DNA from: Vespula vulgaris
Lineage: Eukaryota > Arthropoda > Insecta > Hymenoptera > Vespidae
Direction: 5' to 3'
NCBI RefSeq assembly: GCF_905475345.1
Contig: NC_066603.1
Location: 1,987,501-2,051,500 of the forward strand
Length of the DNA: 64,000 nt
The notes under the pieces are model-generated. The model was given only the letters and a program-made list of their open reading frames with translations. It had not been told where the DNA came from and made no database searches. Position numbers and translations under genes: made by a program. Shown here piece by piece: positions 60,609-64,000 of this stretch (its first letter is position 1; every line of letters begins with the position of its first letter).

Positions 60609-62407
60609 ATGAGTAATGTTAATCATGGATTCATTGCTGTCCACGTGGGTAGGTTAATCACAGTTTTTATAAGTGAACGAATTTTGATTTTGTAGAATAA
60701 TATTTTTTGTTATATTCCTTTATGTATGTGTATGTATATATATATATACATAATAGGCGCAGGACAACATTCCGATTCAACTAAAGACAAATATCAAAAA
60801 TTATGTCGTGATGCGTGTAAAGCAGTAAGTTTTCAAATTCTCTATTTAGAAATTTGTATTAATCATTACTAGTTATATATAAATCAAAAAAATATTTTAG
60901 GGTATACAAAATATTAAATCTGGTGGTAGTGCATTAGATGCAGTGGTTAATGCTACAATTGTGTTAGAAGATTCACCTTTAACAAATGCTGGATTTGGTT
61001 CTAACCTTACAGTTAATGGAACAGTAGAATGTGATGCTAGTGTTATGGATGGTACCAATTTACAGTTTGGTGCAATAGGTGCGGTTAGTGGTATAAAAAA
61101 TCCTGTCTTCCTTGCAAAGCGTTTATGCGAACAGCAATCAAAAAAAATTGGATATGGAAGAATTCCACCAAGGTATCTTTAGAAAAATCTTTTATTTATA
61201 ATCATTAATCAATATTAATTGGCTCCTATTATAATAATTTTATATTAGTTTTTTGGTTGGACATGGAGCACATACATGGGCACAAGAAATGGGTATACAA
61301 ATATTATCGCCTGAACAGTTAATATCAAGTATGTGTTAATAACTATATTATTGTAACAGTAATATTTTATTTTATACTGATCGTGATCATCTATCTTCAG
61401 GAAAAGCAGAAAAAATATATAAGTATTATAAAAGACAAGTAGAAAATAGCGATGATGAAGTTCATAAGGTATTGATAGTATTGTAATAAAAAAAAGAAAA
61501 AGAATGATAAATACTTCATTATTTTAAGATTGTAAAAACTTTATTTTACTCTTGCAGTATGCTAAAAGGCGAATGGATACTGTGGGTGCAATATGTGTAG
61601 ATAAAAATGGAAATATAGCATCAGCTTGTTCTAGTGGTGGTATCATTCTTAAATATCCAGGAAGAGTAGGTCAAGTATGTAACTAATAATTGACTGACTG
61701 ATAATTTACAAAAATTTTATAATAATTTTCAATAATTTCATTTAATATTTGATATAATTGTAATCATTTCATTACTTTTGCTATTTCATTAATCAGGAAA
61801 TTATATTACATGTTTTACTATTTTAGCTCTTAGCCTAATTCTTTTTAGGCGGGTGTATGGGGATGTGGTACTTGGGCATCTAAGGATGAGTATTCAGTTG
61901 GTACAAGTACATCAGGGTGTGGAGAACATCTTATTCGTACTACACTTGCAAGATCAATAGCAGAAGCAATTGTAAATACATCCTGTCCAACAACTAGCTT
62001 GCATCAAGCTATGAAAACTAATTTTATAGGTTAAAACTACAGTTAAACGTATTAATAGTTTTTAATGTTAATGATATATATTTTAACAAAATTGATTATT
62101 TTTTAGAATCTAGATTCTTAGATGGACTTGAAAAGAAATTAGGTGGAGTTATAGCAATTCGATATTCACCACAGGAAAAACTTGGCGATTTTCTTTGGAG
62201 TTATTCTACTAATTCAATGATCATAGGCTACATGAATTCTAATGAACGGACATCAATAGTAATACATAAAAAATATTGTTTTCTTCAGAAAATATTAACC
62301 ATTATATATAACACATAAATGTTTTATTTTAGAGTCATATGTCAGTTTTACCTACACTTGAAGTTGGAAAAAAAGCAGTAGTCGAAGGCGTTTGTTTTCG
62401 TATGTAA
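60609..62407 (+). CDS. TASP1: Threonine aspartase 1 (taspase 1), nine coding exons, 350 aa
   Basis: N-terminal-nucleophile endopeptidase of the asparaginase-2 fold that cleaves after Asp in MLL/Trithorax and TFIIA precursors (known for the family). Exons: 60609-60648, 60757-60824, 60901-61172, 61249-61328, 61401-61468, 61558-61674, 61849-62029, 62107-62258, 62333-62407. Seen: FIAVHVGAGQHSDSTK at the N-terminus, GGSALDAVVNATIVLEDSPL, NAGFGSNLTVNGTVECDASV, then the self-cleavage site MDTVGAICVDKNGN with nucleophile Thr184 after Asp183, SSGGIILKYPGRVGQAG and STSGCGEHLIRTTLARSI. The length fits insect members, which are shorter than the 420-residue human protein. It should autocleave into alpha and beta subunits. 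Confidence 0.94.
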
Positions 62408-64000
62408 AAAAAATCAAAATTTTTATTAGAGTACAAGGACATATTTTATTAAACATAAAACTTTTATCTGATAAGAAAAAAAATGAAAAAACATATATGA
62501 TAATTTATAATATTATATACATAAGAAATTTGTACTTTTCTTTGAAAATACATTTTATATAGAAAACTGAGCAGTTAATATTAAAGTACATCATGTTTTG
62601 TAGAGATTTACAGAATTTTGTATATAATGATTGATTTACAGAATTCTGTATATAAAAAACGTACACTTGATATGATAAATGAAATACAGTGCTGCCATCT
62701 ATTTATTAAGAATATACTAAAAAATTAGAAGTTCCTATTGGTTATTGCTAATAGAATCCGAGATGGCTGACATCTGCATTATTGATAATCAGGATTTTAT
62801 TAATAATATTATAAAAATATTATATCTTACCTTAAATAGTATATTAGTTTATATCTATTTATATTTTATGAAAAATAGGATCTCAATGCGCAACAATTTC
62901 CACGTAACGAAACTTGGGAAATTGATATTATTTGCGACAAGATCTTCGACATAAATATTATCGAACTAATTAGCTATATTTAATTATAAACAAATTAATT
63001 CTTATTCATTAGTCATGTTAAGTAATTAATTAATTGTGTCTTTCTATATTACATTAATTTAAATTTTTATTTGAAAAAATATTTAGAAATTTGTTTATTT
63101 AAAAAAAACTCGTTATATATATGTGTATATATATATATAGTATATATATTCGATAATGTAATTATAATGGTTTATTACATGTTCTTTACATCAACAACGT
63201 TAATTTACATTTTATATGATAATTATTCGATACCATGACGTGTTAAGGATCGCAATTCTAATTGCGTAAAATCGTTGTACAAGTTACAAACAATAATCAT
63301 TGCAAGGTACTTTTATAATTGACTTTACTGAAGGACATAGAAACGATTTTAAAAGGAAGATGATATACTGCACTAATATTCTTAATACATATCTACAATC
63401 ATATATAAGTCATAAATGTTAATTATTTAGATGTAAAAAAGATCAAGAAAAATGTATAAAATGTAGATACTACTTCAAAGAAATTTGTATATGTTTGTGT
63501 ATATGTATATAGATATATATATATAAAACTAGAATACCATTTATTATTTTTTAATAAATATAAATGTATCTTTAAAAATAAATTATTTTTGTTGTACATA
63601 TTTTCAAAGCCAATGAAGTACTTGCATGTCTTACATTAGTTCTCCATTTCAATAATCAAAATGTCAATGTTACAAATCTTGGTCATTTTTTTTACAACAT
63701 AATTTACTATATTTGAAAATAGTATAATATAAAAAAATTGCTAACGTAATTGTCATATTATAACTTGTTGTAAAAGTATAGGAAGATTTTTGAAATATGA
63801 ATTCTTCAGGATAAATTATAAGGAAATTATTACAGAAATATATGTGTTATATAGTAGATATTTATCACAGACAGAGTTTAACTTTAAAATGAAATCGCAA
63901 TGAAATCTATTTTATGAATAGAAACTACAAGGACAGATGCATATATATTTACCTTTGTAAAATTGTCATGTAGAAATATTGAGCATTTAAACAATTGTAC
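62408..64000. other. Region downstream of TASP1
   Basis: 1.6 kb of very A+T-rich sequence with TA-rich runs near 63116-63150 and 63500-63530. It probably contains the TASP1 3' UTR and, on one strand or the other, UTR of a neighbour. Only the 62763 frame below looks possibly coding. Confidence 0.5.
62763..62984 (+). other. Possible 5' end of an unidentified gene
   Basis: An ATG in the context CCGAGATGGCTGAC lies below an ATTGGTTATTG motif (inverted CCAAT), like a housekeeping-type start, and reads MADICIIDNQDFINNIIK. After an AG at 62878, a second frame reads DLNAQQFPRNETWEIDII and then CDKIFDINIIELISYI before a stop. Joining them in frame needs an intron of only about 32 bases, shorter than is credible, so the model is unresolved. 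Confidence 0.25.

Noticed and set aside
1..64000. tRNA, rRNA or snRNA genes
   Set aside because: No cloverleaf-type A/B boxes or conserved RNA sequence were recognised by eye; a covariance-model scan would settle it.

Overview
This is a eukaryotic, strongly A+T-rich window with many short introns (often 60-150 nt). Its gene content fits an insect and most likely a hymenopteran (bee, wasp or ant): a head-to-tail array of odorant receptors, an arthropod-type Dicer-1 and a Pvf growth factor. I infer the order from this content; no species can be named from the sequence alone. Coding exons were assembled by hand from reading frame, GT/AG sites and phase. All models close in frame, but none is confirmed by transcripts.

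Left part (1-8.5 kb, minus strand): an unassigned partial exon at the window edge, then a complete PDGF/VEGF-related factor (Pvf) of five coding exons with a 4.7 kb first intron. Next (9.1-10.4 kb, minus) is a six-exon tetraspanin.

Middle (11.2-41.1 kb, minus): eleven odorant receptor (OR) genes in tandem, named here OR-A to OR-K from left to right. Each has exactly nine coding exons and an intact frame of 389-392 codons. They fall into two groups, A-E and H-K, with F and G between. Every one has the same A/T-rich promoter-like box (plus strand read as ataaaatattca or cataaaataatca) about 70-110 bases upstream of the start codon. The spacers between A-E carry decayed copies of the tetraspanin 5' region, so the duplicating unit was an OR plus the start of its neighbour. 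Pairs D/E and J/K show near-identical tracts, including introns, that point to recent duplication or gene conversion.

Right part (42-64 kb): a dead mariner transposase fragment; CWF19L2 (splicing and intron lariat turnover, plus) convergent with NDUFAF7 (mitochondrial complex I assembly methyltransferase, minus); Dcr-1 (miRNA processing, plus, 23 coding exons), which is head-to-head with NDUFAF7; a 4 kb repeat-rich spacer with a TAA microsatellite, a 40-bp minisatellite and a roughly 212-bp tandem repeat; then TASP1 (threonine aspartase, plus). The last 1.6 kb holds only a possible start of another gene.

The housekeeping genes on the right are unrelated in function to the chemosensory array. 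The array itself is a birth-and-death receptor cluster whose products would each pair with the co-receptor Orco, which is not in this window.
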